This document shows, piece after piece, positions 36,075 through 47,920 of a DNA stretch of 64,000 nt (position 1 is its first letter; the number at the start of each line of letters is the position of its first letter). Under the pieces are notes generated by a model that was given only the letters and a program-made list of their open reading frames with translations, ran no database searches and was not told the origin of the DNA. A program made the position numbers and the translations under genes. The stretch comes from Xestospongia muta (taxonomy: Eukaryota > Porifera > Demospongiae > Haplosclerida > Petrosiidae). Location: assembly GCA_963693285.1 (NCBI GenBank), contig OY848919.1, positions 9,047,461 through 9,111,460 on the forward strand, given 5' to 3'.

Positions 36075-37301
36075 GGCCACCGCAGGTCCCTTATTGTAAC
36101 TCAGGTCATGTATGACAAATAGGTATTAATACAAAGTCCTATTCAGAGCAGGTGATTAATAAATAAAAACTAGGAACAAATTTTTGAATAAATATTCCCT
36201 CTTCTAATTTGTAGATAATTGTAATTTGCACACAATAGCTTTTTGGGAGTGATTAATCCTACATGTATTGTTGATGGTTTTGAACAGACAGACTGACAAA
36301 CTAAGTATAGTAACCCTCACAAAAGCAGAGTGCATCGAGGGTTACTATCATAAGAAATAATATGTTGTTTTAACATCTACTTTGTACTTTACATGGGTGG
36401 ATTACTATGGAATGCAGCAGAGTTTATATTAATTACTCAGCGTATAATTTGTTTGTATGCGAAAGTACAATTGCATACCAACAAATTACACTGTGTGTAA
36501 TTCACAAGATTTCTATATTTGAGTTTTCTGTTATTTCTAATGATACAAGTATATATTGTATTTTGTTCATGTGATATTGAATTAAGTTCTTTCTCTTTGT
36601 TCCTTCTGATTGTGCTTTATTTGACCTCCATATTTGGTTAGTAAGTCACTAATATTTCCCTCTTTAATTAATTTAGGTTCACCTAATGTTGTCCTCTGGT
36701 CAGAAATATCATCATTATTACACATATCAGAAGACAGTATTTCTGGATATCATTCATTCAGAAAACACAAAGATTTCTCTAAACAATCTGATTTATGACT
36801 TGATAGTAACTAATAGTGATCAACATATAAAACAAGGCAAGTATATACCATATATTTATAGGATATGTATATTTCTGATTTATACTTAAAAAATAAACAT
36901 CCTTTTATTTTATATTATTACTCCTACAAGTCAATAAGGAAGACTATATTAAATCTATATTCTTTGTCTTATTTGTTATAAATATTAAGACAGATCATTA
37001 AATTTAACTTTCTGTAATCCATATTTCACATTGTGTATGTTACATCATTCGTTCATAAATAGTAATTATTATAACTGAAACAATGAATTTTATTCTAACT
37101 AGTTTAGGCTATACTGTTGTGTACATTATGACAACAATAATTTTGATAACTTTTGAAAGATATCTTTCTATTTGAAAATGAATATTCAACACATAATTAG
37201 TACATATAATTATCATCTAGATAATATTGAACTCTACATAAGGTCTATATAAATAACTTCATGCATGCACAGATTGTATGAGCCACATCCTGGTGACGAA
37301 C
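36075..37301. other. No gene seen upstream of the Death/ZU5/UPA gene
   Basis: AT-rich sequence. A possible open stretch after an acceptor at about 36676 ends at a stop without a recognisable domain. I do not call it. Confidence 0.35.
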
Positions 37302-37365
37302 TAGTCTTGCGTAGCCAGCCCCTCTCCCCTACGGGAAGGGAGGAGGGGCAGGCTACGCGAGACTA
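37302..37365. mobile_element. 64-bp foldback element with 9-bp target duplication
   Basis: TAGTCTTGCGTAGCC and GGCTACGCGAGACTA form the ends of an almost complete hairpin with arms CCCCTCTCCC/GGGAGGAGGGG. GTGACGAAC is repeated exactly on both sides (37293-37301 and 37366-37374). It sits only 19 bases before the target copy's adjoining start codon at 37394, so it is probably in the 5'UTR of the next gene. Confidence 0.8.
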
Positions 37366-37393
37366 GTGACGAACGCTGTGGTTTCCAGCCACT

Positions 37394-40300
37394 ATGGCAG
37401 AACAAGCCGATGATACGTTCTTCCAACAGTTTTTGAACAATAGACCAACTCTTGATGAGTTAAAGAAACATGTCGGAATTAGTAAAAAGTGGTACGAGTT
37501 TGGTGTGCTTCTCCGCTTACCCGCCATTGAACTAGATGCTATTGAAGAATTGAATCAAGACCATGACGCTGATGCTAAAGCTTTAAAGATGTTTTATCTA
37601 TGGATGAATACCAATCCTAATGCTACAAGAAGAGAAATTATAGAGACACTTCGGAAGGAAGCTATTGGTGAGAGTGCTATTGCTGAGAAATATCTAAAGT
37701 CATTAAAAGAAGGTGAGTGATACATATTACACTAGAAACATCATCTATTAAACCTTGGTATGTAGTTTATTGCTGAGGGTTGCAATACTTACTTTGTATG
37801 TGCATGTATGTGTATCTGTCTGTCTGTTACTCTAGTAAGACATTGTAACTTGAAAACCGTTAGTCCAGGTATAACTATAATGACTGATAAAACATTTTTG
37901 TATCATTTTCTGTTGTTTTGAAGTGCATCGATATTGAATAAGAAATCCTAAGAAATCCAGATAAAAGACTAAATTGTCTTTTTACTGCCACTTTTATAAG
38001 AATAGCACGGCCGTAGTAAGCAAGCAAGATGTACTCAGGCTATTTGGCCTCGCCCATAAATTTAATGATTAAATATTCATTAGGTGGAACTTTATATGAA
38101 TATTTGAATAAGAGAGCACGTGATTACAAGTTAATAAAACTTCCCAACATGGGAAGGCGATGTTCCTTGGCACATGTGAATTCATTTACACAAGAGTGTA
38201 GGCTAAAGAAAATCTGATTTACTTTTATGTATGTGAAGTAGTCACGGCGTGGCCTGACCCTTGCGTGCCGGAGGGTCAGAAAAACTATGCACACTAAACT
38301 TGTTCAACTACAAAATTTTGGTACCAAAGGAAGTGACGTCTACTGAAAAAGAAGTGACATCATTATCTATCAATGAATATGGCTGAGATTATAGAAGAGA
38401 GGTGCCTTGGGTTTATTCTAAAAGAAAAATTGAGAAAAGTAATTGCTGCTTTTGTTGAAGGGAATGATGTCTTTGTTGTACTATCGGTAGGGTGTCCAAC
38501 CATAACTCAACATACAAACATTTCGTATAAAACCTTGGTATACGAAGAGCTCTCGCATTGTTTATAATGTATGCGAAGTTTACTAAAATTTTGTTTTCTC
38601 AATGCTTTATAATGATAATTTTACCGTGCACGACTCAATTGAGGCATATTTTGGTCACGTGACCAATGTCACTGGCGTATGCAGACGTTTATACTTAAAC
38701 GAGCATGCGCAGTATAAAAGGGGGCTGGGTTGTCTACAAAATGGCACATACAAAACTTTTTAATATCAAAAACTGGAAGCTGTGTAACATAATATGCACT
38801 TCCTGTAGCTTTGCAACAGCTGCTTAATTAATATTATGCGTATGTTCAGTCCAAATATTCCCGTTTTTTGGATACGTGTAAGTTTCTGTAGTGAAATGGC
38901 GAACAGTAGAAAACGTGTAAAACTTTCTCTTGTGATTGACTTTGACAGTCTAGAGGGGAAGAATGTGTTCAAGAGAAGGTTGGACCATGTTAGAAAAGTT
39001 CTAACTCCTGCTGGGAAATCTGATTTAGACAACTGTGGTCTTATGTCAGCCATCTTTGATTCTGCCATGTATAATTCAGTACAGCAATAAAAGTTGTTAT
39101 CTATTATTATCAACCGTGTAATTGAGATAACACGAGTTTGTACCTATTACAACTGTTATAGATGTTTTGCGTGGGTTGTTTAGGTTGGTATGGCTACTAT
39201 CTAGAACGATAACTAAGTTTGAATATTGCCGCCATCTCACTCTTTGGTAGGCGTCACTTTCTTCCGGGCAGCCCACCCCCCTTTTGTAGCGAGTGGGAAT
39301 GCGAATTATATCCGACACGTGCTCGTTTAAGTGTCCTATTCGACTTGCACAAGTATGTTATGTGATGTCAGTTTAAATTGTTAACTAAAATAAGATATTT
39401 GTCCTATGAACGTTTGACTTGGTAATAATACCAATTAGACGTCGGCATGCTGCATACCATATACCATACGTCAATGATCACGTGACCAAAATATGCTTCA
39501 ATTGAGTCGTGCACAGTAAAATTATCATTATGAAGCATTGAGAAAACAAAATTATTGTAAACTTCGCATACATTATAAACAAGGTGAGGGCTTTTCGTAT
39601 ACCAAAAATTTAGACGAAATTTTTGTATGTTGAGTTATGGTTGGACACCCTACTATCGGTCAGTACTGATAATGCAGTCAACAACATCGTCAACATTTTT
39701 GCGCGTGCTTGACTCCAATAGCATGAACAGAGGTATAGCAAAAGGCCTAATCTCCGAGGTGATTATAATGTAGTCATGGCCACTTTCTGGACCAAACTTC
39801 TTGAATCGAATGTCTCACAACATTCTTACTTCCAAAGTCACATCTAGGAAATTAATAATCAAGTGGTTGATAAGGTTTATCTCCAACATCAGGAAGATTA
39901 ATCTCACTTATGCTACACATGTAATGTATGCAATGAGCAATCCAGAACAAGATTTATACAAAAATTAAGGTGTTAGTAACAATAAAATAATGAACTTTAA
40001 TTAAAAGCAAGAAGAAATTTGTCAGGCTAGATACACTGACTGGCACTACAACCCTGAATAATGAATACAGTGTGTCTTTCTGTACACTTTGCATACAACA
40101 TACACACTTACTAATAGTGTCCATGTTCTATTTATTTTCTTTCACTGTTATAATGACAAAAAGTGTATTTGAATTGTTAACAACAATAATAAAGTATACT
40201 AGTTATAATTATATGTATTATTATAATAATTGAAAAGATTCCTTTCTCACCTATTAGAAGCTGATGCTATTGTGTTAAGACAAGTTATTGAGAGAGACCT

Positions 40301-43300
40301 TGTTAAACACTATATTTCATTACGTGAAATATCTTGGTATAATCTACGTCACCTAGCTGATCAAATGCATCATGCTGACTTTATTAGCATAGATGTCCAA
40401 TGGTCACCTACATTTGATAACATCATGGCTGAATTAACAGTAGAACTGAGTTTAAAGAGGAGTGTCTCTCAAATAGAGCATTACTGTACCAAATTCTTGT
40501 TAATACTTACTGCTAAGGGAGGTTTATGCACTCAAGTTAGTCAAGCCCTTCAACAGGACTGGATTAAAGACAGCAGAGATGAATGTGGAGTAGAATTACA
40601 ACTAGGTATGTAATTAAAATATCTATACAATGTTATAAATTATTTGTTCAATAGCCGTAGAAATAGTTTAAACCAACCTGTCATTTTGTATATATCAGGC
40701 AGACTATAACAATATATATGTAGGGATGTTCCCATTGTTCAATGATACAATGGAACCTTCCTTAAACTAATTGTGGAAACTTGTCTATTTCCTTACTGAT
40801 TATAGGTACTGGTACTACTTATGGTCATCATGGCTTATATAGGACCATACAAGAGGAAGAGCACCATACTGCTGAACTCTCTTGTGAACTAGTTGGTACT
40901 GTAGAAAAGAATGAGAGTCCAGAGATCATAACAATAAGTCAAACAAAACTTCAAAAGTATGAGCAAGAGCAACAGCTTCAAAAGACTACAGGTTAGAATT
41001 TTAGAAATATATACATTATTTATGATAATTATATCACATCAGATATTTCTAGTTATCTTCCCAAACTGGCAGTTATTCTACAATCAATACAAGAGGATTG
41101 GGAACAACTGGGTCTTCAACTTAATATAGATCAGTCTATACTGACTGATATCAAGAGTGAAGGAGATTCTACAGATCAGATGAAGCAGTTATTACAGGAA
41201 TGGGCTCTTACAGGAGGTACATTAACACAACTTGAAGAGGCTTTACTTTATCTTGACAAGAAAGAGGTCATTCCTGGTATGTTATATATGACATTGTCAA
41301 CTTTAGCTTGGATTAGTTAGTTGAACAATCATTATTTCTATTGTCATCTTTTATTGTCAGATTTACATTCTTTACAAGAGAAGGAGAGCAATTTTATTAA
41401 TATCAGTGAAGAGATCTCTACCAAATCCAATGTTAAATCAGGTAACCTACAAATCATAATTTATAGTAATATAAACTGTTGTAAGGGAGAGACTGTCTTC
41501 TATATACCACTTCTTGTAGTCGATATATACTCTATCATAGTTCTTTGTAGCAACTACTTACAGTGCTCTTTTTCAACCATATTTTAGTAGCTCAGTTAAT
41601 ACTGAGAGTATAAGTTGACTAGCCATTAGAAAGTCCTAGGTTCAAATCTTAGCTAGTATATATATCAGTAGCTTAGTTGATAATGTGGACATAAAGATGA
41701 CTAATTGTGAGAAAATCCTAGGTTCAAATCCTAGCTGGTGTATTTTTTTTGTTTTTATCTAACAAACAACTTTTGCTAATAAACAATTGAATGATCAAAA
41801 TATCATGCAAAAGTCAACACTCATGCTGTTTTTGAAAGTGGAGTTCATGGCTGCTGATCTAGTAATATAGTGGGTATGGATATACACTAAAGTAGGTACA
41901 TTGGGTTTTCCTTGCACCGTAAAAGGGTATATTTAGTGATATTTGTGGCATTAATCTTTACTCTGGCCAGAATAGACTAAATTTTAGCATTTATAGCATG
42001 ATTTCTAAATACCTAACTTACCTTATAACTTCCCATTCATCTTCCAATAAAGCAATTATCTCATTCCAAAGAATGACGAACCACACATAAATTAATAAAC
42101 TAATTTGATATTTCATCCACTGTTTGGATTAGTTGTCTTGTACTAATGCAATTTACAAGCAAATTACACATCTATCACAACGTAATAGTAATGAAAAGTT
42201 ATCATTTCGGACATTGACACAACTTGAAGAGGCTTAACTTTATCTTGACAGGAAAGGGGTCTTTGCTGGTTATAAAAATCCAATGATAAATCATGTAACC
42301 TGCAAACCATACTTTATTGTTACATAAGCTTTTGTTTTGCAAGGTAAAAACTAAGAAGTACATGTATCTATTACATTTGTATAATCCTTTTACTGAATAT
42401 AGTTTTTGCTTCTACCTCTTCATTGTATTGTTGACATATATACTATGATCATCCTTTTTAACAACCACTTATAGTCCTCTTCTTAAACCATATTTTAGTA
42501 GCTTACTTGATAATGTGGGCATAAAGTTGACTAGTTGTGAGAAAATCCTTGGTTCAAATCCTAGCTGGTGTATTTTTTATACCTAAAAGACAATGATTAT
42601 TAAAATTAATACTACCTATCTAGTTACTTTAATCATTTTATAAGTGCAATGTTTTTTAAGCAATCCTCCTACAATAATTTCTTTCAAAGTTAAAATGATT
42701 TTATCCTTTTTATATGTTAGATTATACCAATGTGGACAGGAAACAAGCACAAGACCAATCTTCAAGTAACACTTTATCAGGTACATGTAGATTAATGATA
42801 TAACTATGTAACTATGTGCCTAATGTAAATAGAGAAGCTGAAATTATTTGATAGAATAAACAAGGAAAGGACATTTGAAATGGAGAAGTTGACCAAGGAG
42901 AAGGAAGGTTAGCTGTTAGTAGTACATACTATATATGTATATGTTCTATAGTTACTGATAAAGTATTAGTAGAGAAACAAGAAGAGATTGAGAAGTTGAT
43001 CAGAGAAAAAGAAGGCAAGTGATAGTACTTGCTGGTAGTACCCTATATATGTATAACACTACCATGGAATAATTGTGAAGAGCAAAACAACTTTCATGTG
43101 CCAACAAATATCAGAATGTGCAACACTTCATGCAAAAGGCAGCTCTATTGCTGCTCTTTTGAAAGTGGAGGGTGTGGCTGCTGACCTGAATTATAGTGGG
43201 TGTGGCAATACACTAGATAGGAATACGTAGTTATGTTGGGTCTGCCTTGCACTGTAAAAGGCTAGATTTAGTGATAATTGTGGCTTTGATCCTTAGTGCG

Positions 43301-46300
43301 GACAGAATAAAGTAAAATTCAGCATTTGTAGCATAATTATCTCACACTACTCTAAAGTGTTACCTTGCACACATCCTTCTGCTCTTTAGATTGTTTAAAT
43401 TTTTTTCTCTATGTTCTCTTTAACTTTTTTGCATCACTAAATGTCAAATATTCTCTGAGGACATAACTAATCGTGTGCTCTAAGTTTTACATACTTGTAG
43501 TTCCAGGTTTCATTAAAGCATTTATTGCTTTCCAAAGTATGGCCAAACCACATATTTAAATAATTTTTTGCAGAAATTTAACTCATATTTTGCTACACTG
43601 TTTGGATTATGCTAATATACTCAGCAAGTAAATTAAGTTTCCATGACGATAAAATAATAAATGACAAATTATCATTTCCACATTTTAAAAAATATTTCAC
43701 AATTTACTGAATCAAAAGGTATACATTACATACTATGTGGCCCAAAAGAATTGTAAGAATGAATGGCTGCAATGTGGAGTGATATGCCTTAGTTAGTTAG
43801 TACATTGTGGTTTCAAACAGGATTTGTATAATTTAAAGAAGCTGAAACAAGAACTTTAATTGTTATTTCCTCATAATAGCTCTTAGAAAGAAAGTAGACA
43901 TACTCGAGGAGAAGATACTAAATGTCACACAAAGAAAAGGTGAGTTCTCATTTTTTACTCAAATCAAGCCATCTACTCATTATGTGTATCTAGTTAGTCT
44001 AATATTTCTATGGAAATTATAGAGTAGAGATCTACATGAGGATGGAATATTTGACAATGGACCATGTTGTCAAATCTTCTATTCTTGTCTTTATTACTGA
44101 ATTCTAAGTCTGCTCAAGTTTTGTATTTACTAATTGTATGTAGGTGACCTCAAAAATGTTATTCCAGCTGGAGAGACTGTATTTGTCCTCAGAGGAAGAG
44201 AGCAATGTCAATATTTAAATTGGGAGAAATATGGAATATCTTTCTCTGCACCTGAGGGAATACTACCTCCGTCAGAGAGATGTGAGGTTGCAATCACTGC
44301 TCTTGCTGGAGGTGAATTTAAATTTCCCGAAGGCAGGGAACTTGTTAGTGTTGTTTATGCTATTTCCATTGCAAAGCCTCTACCAAAACCACTCACTGTC
44401 AGTATACAGCATTGTGTGTTATTAGAGACACCAGAACAATGTAGCACTCTCCAGTTTGTAAGAGCACCAATTGAAGATGTGACACTTCCCTATCAATTTG
44501 AACCACTTCTAGGAGGTTGTTTTACTCCAAGAAACCAATATGGTTCCATTTCTTGCTCCCACTTTTGTCTAATTGGTATTTCCATGAGAGAAAGTGAAGA
44601 AAAGGGAGAAGTTAACACATCAGATGAAGAAGATGATAGCTCAAAGAACTCACATAATGGTGAAGAAGTGAACACATCAGATGAAGAAGATGATAGCTCA
44701 AAGAACTCACATAATGGTGAAGAAGTGAACACATCAGATGAAGAAAATGGTAGCTCACAGAACCCACAAGACAGTGAAGAAATAAACACTGGTAAAGAAG
44801 ATGGTAGTTTACAAAATCCACATAATGGTGATAAAGTGAACACATCAGGTAAAGAAAACGGTACTGATGAAACCAAAAAAAATAAAGATTCAGCTGAACA
44901 TGTTTCTCACAGTGAAGGTATTTACAAAAAGATATATTTCCAATTTCTTTATTTTTTGTCTATATACATTTAGAAACTGAAAATTTGGAAAGTGATGAGG
45001 TTCGACAAAAGCCAATACCAAAAACTGAGATAACAATCAATGCTTCACAAAAATGTATGAAAACAATATTCTTAATCTTAAAATCACAGAATGTGTGTAT
45101 TTTAGCAACAGTTAAACCAGCTGAAAAGGCTGGTATTTGTAAAGTTTATTATGAAGAGAAAGCTCTCTTAGAATGGCAAGTCATGTTTACTGTTGTAAAA
45201 AATCTTGATGCACTTCAACAGGTAATCATATTATTATATGATTTACATGTATAATTTTGCTGCAGTACATTAAAAAGCATCATCGTTATGCTGAGGAAAA
45301 GCAGACTATTGAGTTAATACTAAAGTCACAAACTGATGTTGAGTTTGATGTTAAAAAATATCATCATGAAACTCCAACTGGCTGGCAAATTAATCCTCAA
45401 TGGCTGCCTTTGACGGTAAGAAATATTTCTTATTAATTACTGTAATTTGAATCTTTGACATGTCTTATGAAGCATTCCATTATCGGGCATGCAGTAGCAG
45501 TGCCTATGTAGGGGTGGCCTAGATTGTCCAATGAAATTTATTGACAATATCTTAACCATAACACATCAGAATATCTCAATACTTGTCAGTCTTTCTCCCT
45601 AGGATATTACCCATGTTGTGGTTGATTTATAAGCAATGTTTCTAAGAATAAGAGCAGTAGTTTTTGAAAATGCTGAGTTGCTCATGTTTCTTCTTTGTCA
45701 ACTACAATAAGTCAAATTAGAAAAATATTTGCCACCATTTGCAGCACAATAAACTACTTGCTTTTGTATTTCACATTTTGAGGGCTTTATAAACAAAATC
45801 AAGTAATTTCAGTAGACTAATATCAAGAGTTACCTTATAGAAGCCATTTGGTTATGAATAATTAATATTAACAGAAAAGAAACAGATATAAATAGAGAAA
45901 AATAAAAGCCTAGTCTTCTTTTTCTGGTTGTAAGTATATACTACTTCCTGCATTGATGTTGAGCTTAAATAGAACCCAGGATGCTTATTGTATGACTGAT
46001 AAGCTAATGACTGTAATCCTAGTTATGATGCAATGAATTAAGTATTAAGACAACTTTTTTAATGTATTCTGGAGGAGAACGTCCCTGTTGATAGAACTAT
46101 TCCAAGTTCTCAGCTAATTTTCTGTTATCATTGTAGTCATAGTAATTATTATTTCTTCATCACAATATGTGAGAATGCTTATTTGTAAGCTAGTTGAACA
46201 TGTATTATATTATATTGTAAAAAAATTTTTATGAAAAATCTTTTATTTTTGTCTATTGAATGAATAAACACCTAATTCATATTAGGTTTAGAAACTAAGT

Positions 46301-47705
46301 TAGGTAGGTTTAAAGTCAGAATAGGTGATAATACTCCAAACAATTGCAATGTGTCAGTCAAATTGGAATTGACTGAGGCTGATATCCTAGGAACAATCTT
46401 AGAAGAACCTCTGGATTGCCATAATGTACCAGCTTTTTGTAGATGATTAATATGTCATGTTTGCCTTCCCATCAATAAATGTCTGCTGCAAACTAGATAG
46501 TGAGGCCTAATGTCAGTTCTCATTAAGGTCCAAGCAATCAACCAACATTTCCTTTTTATTTACTCAGTTGGAAACCTATGCATTTAATACTTAGACCTTT
46601 ATCTGTACTATTATACACAAGGCATCATTCAAATCCTTCTATGAGTGATTGCTCAGGAATGTTCTCTGGAAGTAATTATTAATAATTACATTTTTTCTTG
46701 TTATCCAGAATTTGTCCATTGCAAAGAATGTAAATAAAATAGCACGATAATAAGGATTTCATTATCCTACATAATAGCACGGGTGGCACAAGCCAAGCAT
46801 TTAAATCACTTATATACTATCACTGATACTTTGTTATATTATTGCCAGTGCTATTATGTAGAGATGATGCAATTACCGTCCCTACTATCTTGTTTGCATT
46901 CTTTGTATTGAACTGATATTACCCATCATTCCCTTTTTTATTTTTTATAATTTTTTATTTTATTATTGTTAAAGTATCAATCTCCTATATACTTATAATC
47001 TTTTAAATATTATTTAAAGAAACAGTGTCACTAAAAAATCATATATTCTCTTGTTTAGCTAACACATACCTCCATTATTGAGTTTGGAAGTGGCATGAAT
47101 TCAGAGCCTCCGAAATGTTTGGTAGATGTGTATGCGGATGAGGGAAATGACACAGCAAAGAGACTCCATTACAAGGTTCCGGTAAAAGGAGTTGAAAAAT
47201 ATATTGAGATTTTCATCAATTTATCTTTAAGGCAAAGATATAATACAAGTAAGAGAAACAATTAAAACATCTTTAGCATACTAATTTATATTATATTGCA
47301 GCCAAATTTGAAAGTGTTGCTACTTTCAGAGATCCAGTTTTATCTGGTAATGAAGTTAAAGAAATAGTTAAAGTCATAAAAGATGTTCTAACAAAGAAGT
47401 CCTCTGCTTTGAATGATTTGTTGAAAGCATCTATGAAATCATTTGCTGTAGACATGTATTCTCATGGTCTAATATTACAAGCAACCAAGGATACAGGAAA
47501 TTTTGATGACCTGATGAGAGAATTTAAGGCAGTCATGAACTTTATACAAGATGGTCATAAGTTAATAAAATATTGTCAGTTATTTTTACAGAGTTTAGTT
47601 AAACAAGGAGGTCCACTCAAAGATGCAGCTAGTGGTATAGCTGAAGAATGGAGTGCCATTGTTAAAAAAAAGCTGAATATAGATATAGACTTTGATATTG
47701 AGTGA
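37394..47705 (+). CDS. Death-CARD-like-Death-coiled coil-ZU5-UPA-CARD-like adaptor
   Basis: Fourteen exons: 37394-37712, 40258-40605, 40806-40991, 41043-41276, 41361-41441, 42721-42780, 42833-42907, 42952-43014, 43880-43939, 44144-44917, 44974-45221, 45266-45415, 47059-47248 and 47302-47705. They encode 1063 residues with no stop. Domains in order: Death (1-100; WYEFGVLLRLP), CARD-like (110-220; HLADQMHHADFISIDV), Death (287-355; WEQLGLQLNI), short coiled-coil exons (363-475), ZU5 (477-625), a 19-residue acidic repeat (627-720), UPA (about 770-930; WQVMFTVVKNL, GWQINPQW) and a CARD-like end (940-1063). ZU5-UPA-death-fold order is known in PIDD1, UNC5 and ankyrins. The UPA exons join in phase 0 and nearly all others in phase 1. 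Exon 8 uses a GC donor (GAAG|gcaagt). It looks intact, probably a cytosolic signalling scaffold. Confidence 0.85.
38489..39651. mobile_element. 1163-bp Mutator-like element with 174-bp TIRs and 9-bp TSD
   Basis: Left (38489-38662) and right (39478-39651) ends are long, highly similar inverted repeats beginning AGGGTGTCCAACCATAACTC. The flanks are a perfect 9-bp repeat, ACTATCGGT (38480-38488 and 39652-39660). Long TIRs plus a 9-bp duplication are the mark of Mutator-type elements. There is no transposase. The interior holds a promoter-like stretch (GAGCATGCGCAGTATAAAAG, 38701-38720) and a small open frame. High TIR similarity suggests recent insertion. Confidence 0.85.
38896..39090 (+). CDS. 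Small open frame inside the Mutator-like element (unknown)
   Basis: 64 codons from ATGGCGAAC to a TAA: MANSRKRVKLSLVIDFD..., ending SAIFDSAMYNSVQQ. It lies about 180 bases downstream of the GCATGCGC-TATAAAAG stretch, so the element may carry a captured gene start (promoter plus first exon). I recognise no family. It could be an untranslated captured fragment. Confidence 0.35.
   Translation: MANSRKRVKLSLVIDFDSLEGKNVFKRRLDHVRKVLTPAGKSDLDNCGLMSAIFDSAMYNSVQQ
41587..41745 (+). mobile_element. Two tRNA-like SINE units in tandem
   Basis: Units at about 41587-41656 and 41666-41740 each begin AGTAGCT(C/T)AGTTGATAA-like (A box) and carry GGTTCAAATC(C/T)TAGCT (B box) about 50 bases later. The second is followed by TGTATTTTTTTT. 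This is the arrangement of a tRNA-derived pol III unit. The cloverleaf is too degenerate for a working tRNA. They lie in the intron between exons 5 and 6 of the Death/ZU5/UPA gene. Confidence 0.7.
42212..42315 (+). pseudogene. Decayed duplicate of the second Death exon end
   Basis: ACACAACTTGAAGAGGCTTA is a near copy of the end of exon 4 (41226-41276), and AAATC-TGTAACCTGCAAA-like sequence copies the end of exon 5. Both lie in the intron before exon 6. It is the remnant of an internal duplication of about 1 kb that also copied a SINE (42494-42575). Confidence 0.65.
42494..42580 (+). mobile_element. Third tRNA-like SINE unit
   Basis: TAGTAGCTTACTTGATAATG (A box region) and GGTTCAAATCCTAGCTGGTG (B box) are followed by TATTTTTTAT. 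It is nearly identical to the 41666-41745 unit and sits at the matching place in the internal duplication. Confidence 0.7.
43120..43690. repeat. Intronic duplicate block
   Basis: It matches 41815-42195 in the same orientation (TGAAAGTGGAG, TTGCAC(C/T)GTAAAAGG, CACTGTTTGGATTA). Together with 42212-42580 it shows repeated internal duplication within this gene's introns. Confidence 0.55.
44606..44872 (+). repeat. 57-nt acidic coding repeat (five units)
   Basis: A 19-residue unit (VNTSDEEDDSSKNSHNGEE) is repeated about five times within exon 10, between ZU5 and UPA. The first two units are almost identical in DNA and later ones diverge (TGKEDG, TSGKENG). The array grows 5' to 3' in age and could vary in length between individuals. 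It is likely a flexible, phosphorylatable spacer. Confidence 0.85.
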
Positions 47706-47849
47706 TATATTATTATTATTGCAATATCATTTATAAATTAGCTGTATTTTCTGTTTTGCTGAATGTATCATGTACTACTCTCTTATTGTGTTAGTTGTTG
47801 TCATAAAGTAAATTTCTTCTTAATTATAATAGTTTTCAGAAACAGGATG

Positions 47850-47920
47850 GGGCTTTGGAGCACTTGTCTTAATTTCTATATAATTATAATAACTAGTGAC
47901 CACTATTACCTGAATATCAT
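47850..47920. repeat. 3'-flank repeat copy
   Basis: GGGGCTTTGGAGCACTTGTC and ATAATAACTAGTGACCAC match 5125-5185 and 24300-24385. It again lies just after a CARD-like terminal exon. Confidence 0.55.

Larger units (their letters stand above)
38373..39712 (+). pseudogene. RecQ-like helicase N-terminal scrap, split by a transposon
   Basis: It reads MAEIIEERCLGFILKEKLRK and AAFVEGNDVFVVL, resembling the Q-motif to pre-Walker-A region of RecQ-type helicases (AFVxGxDVFVxLPTGxGKS). The PTGxGKS part is missing. The Mutator-like element at 38489-39651 sits directly after VVL. Beyond it the frame continues (STDNAVNNIVNIF) to a stop at 39710. It lies in the first intron of the Death/ZU5/UPA gene and is a short dead copy. 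Helicase identity is tentative. Confidence 0.45.

Noticed and set aside
36676..36889. Possible exon after an acceptor at about 36676
   Set aside because: Two frames are open for a short way but neither matches any domain nor ends at a convincing donor.
41587..41745. Functional tRNA genes
   Set aside because: A and B boxes are present, but the stems do not form a proper cloverleaf and the units occur as diverged tandem copies, so they are better read as tRNA-derived SINEs.
44493..44876. Minus-strand open frames over the acidic repeat
   Set aside because: They are antisense to a phase-consistent exon, and their Ser/Cys-rich repeats are only the reverse of the 57-nt array.
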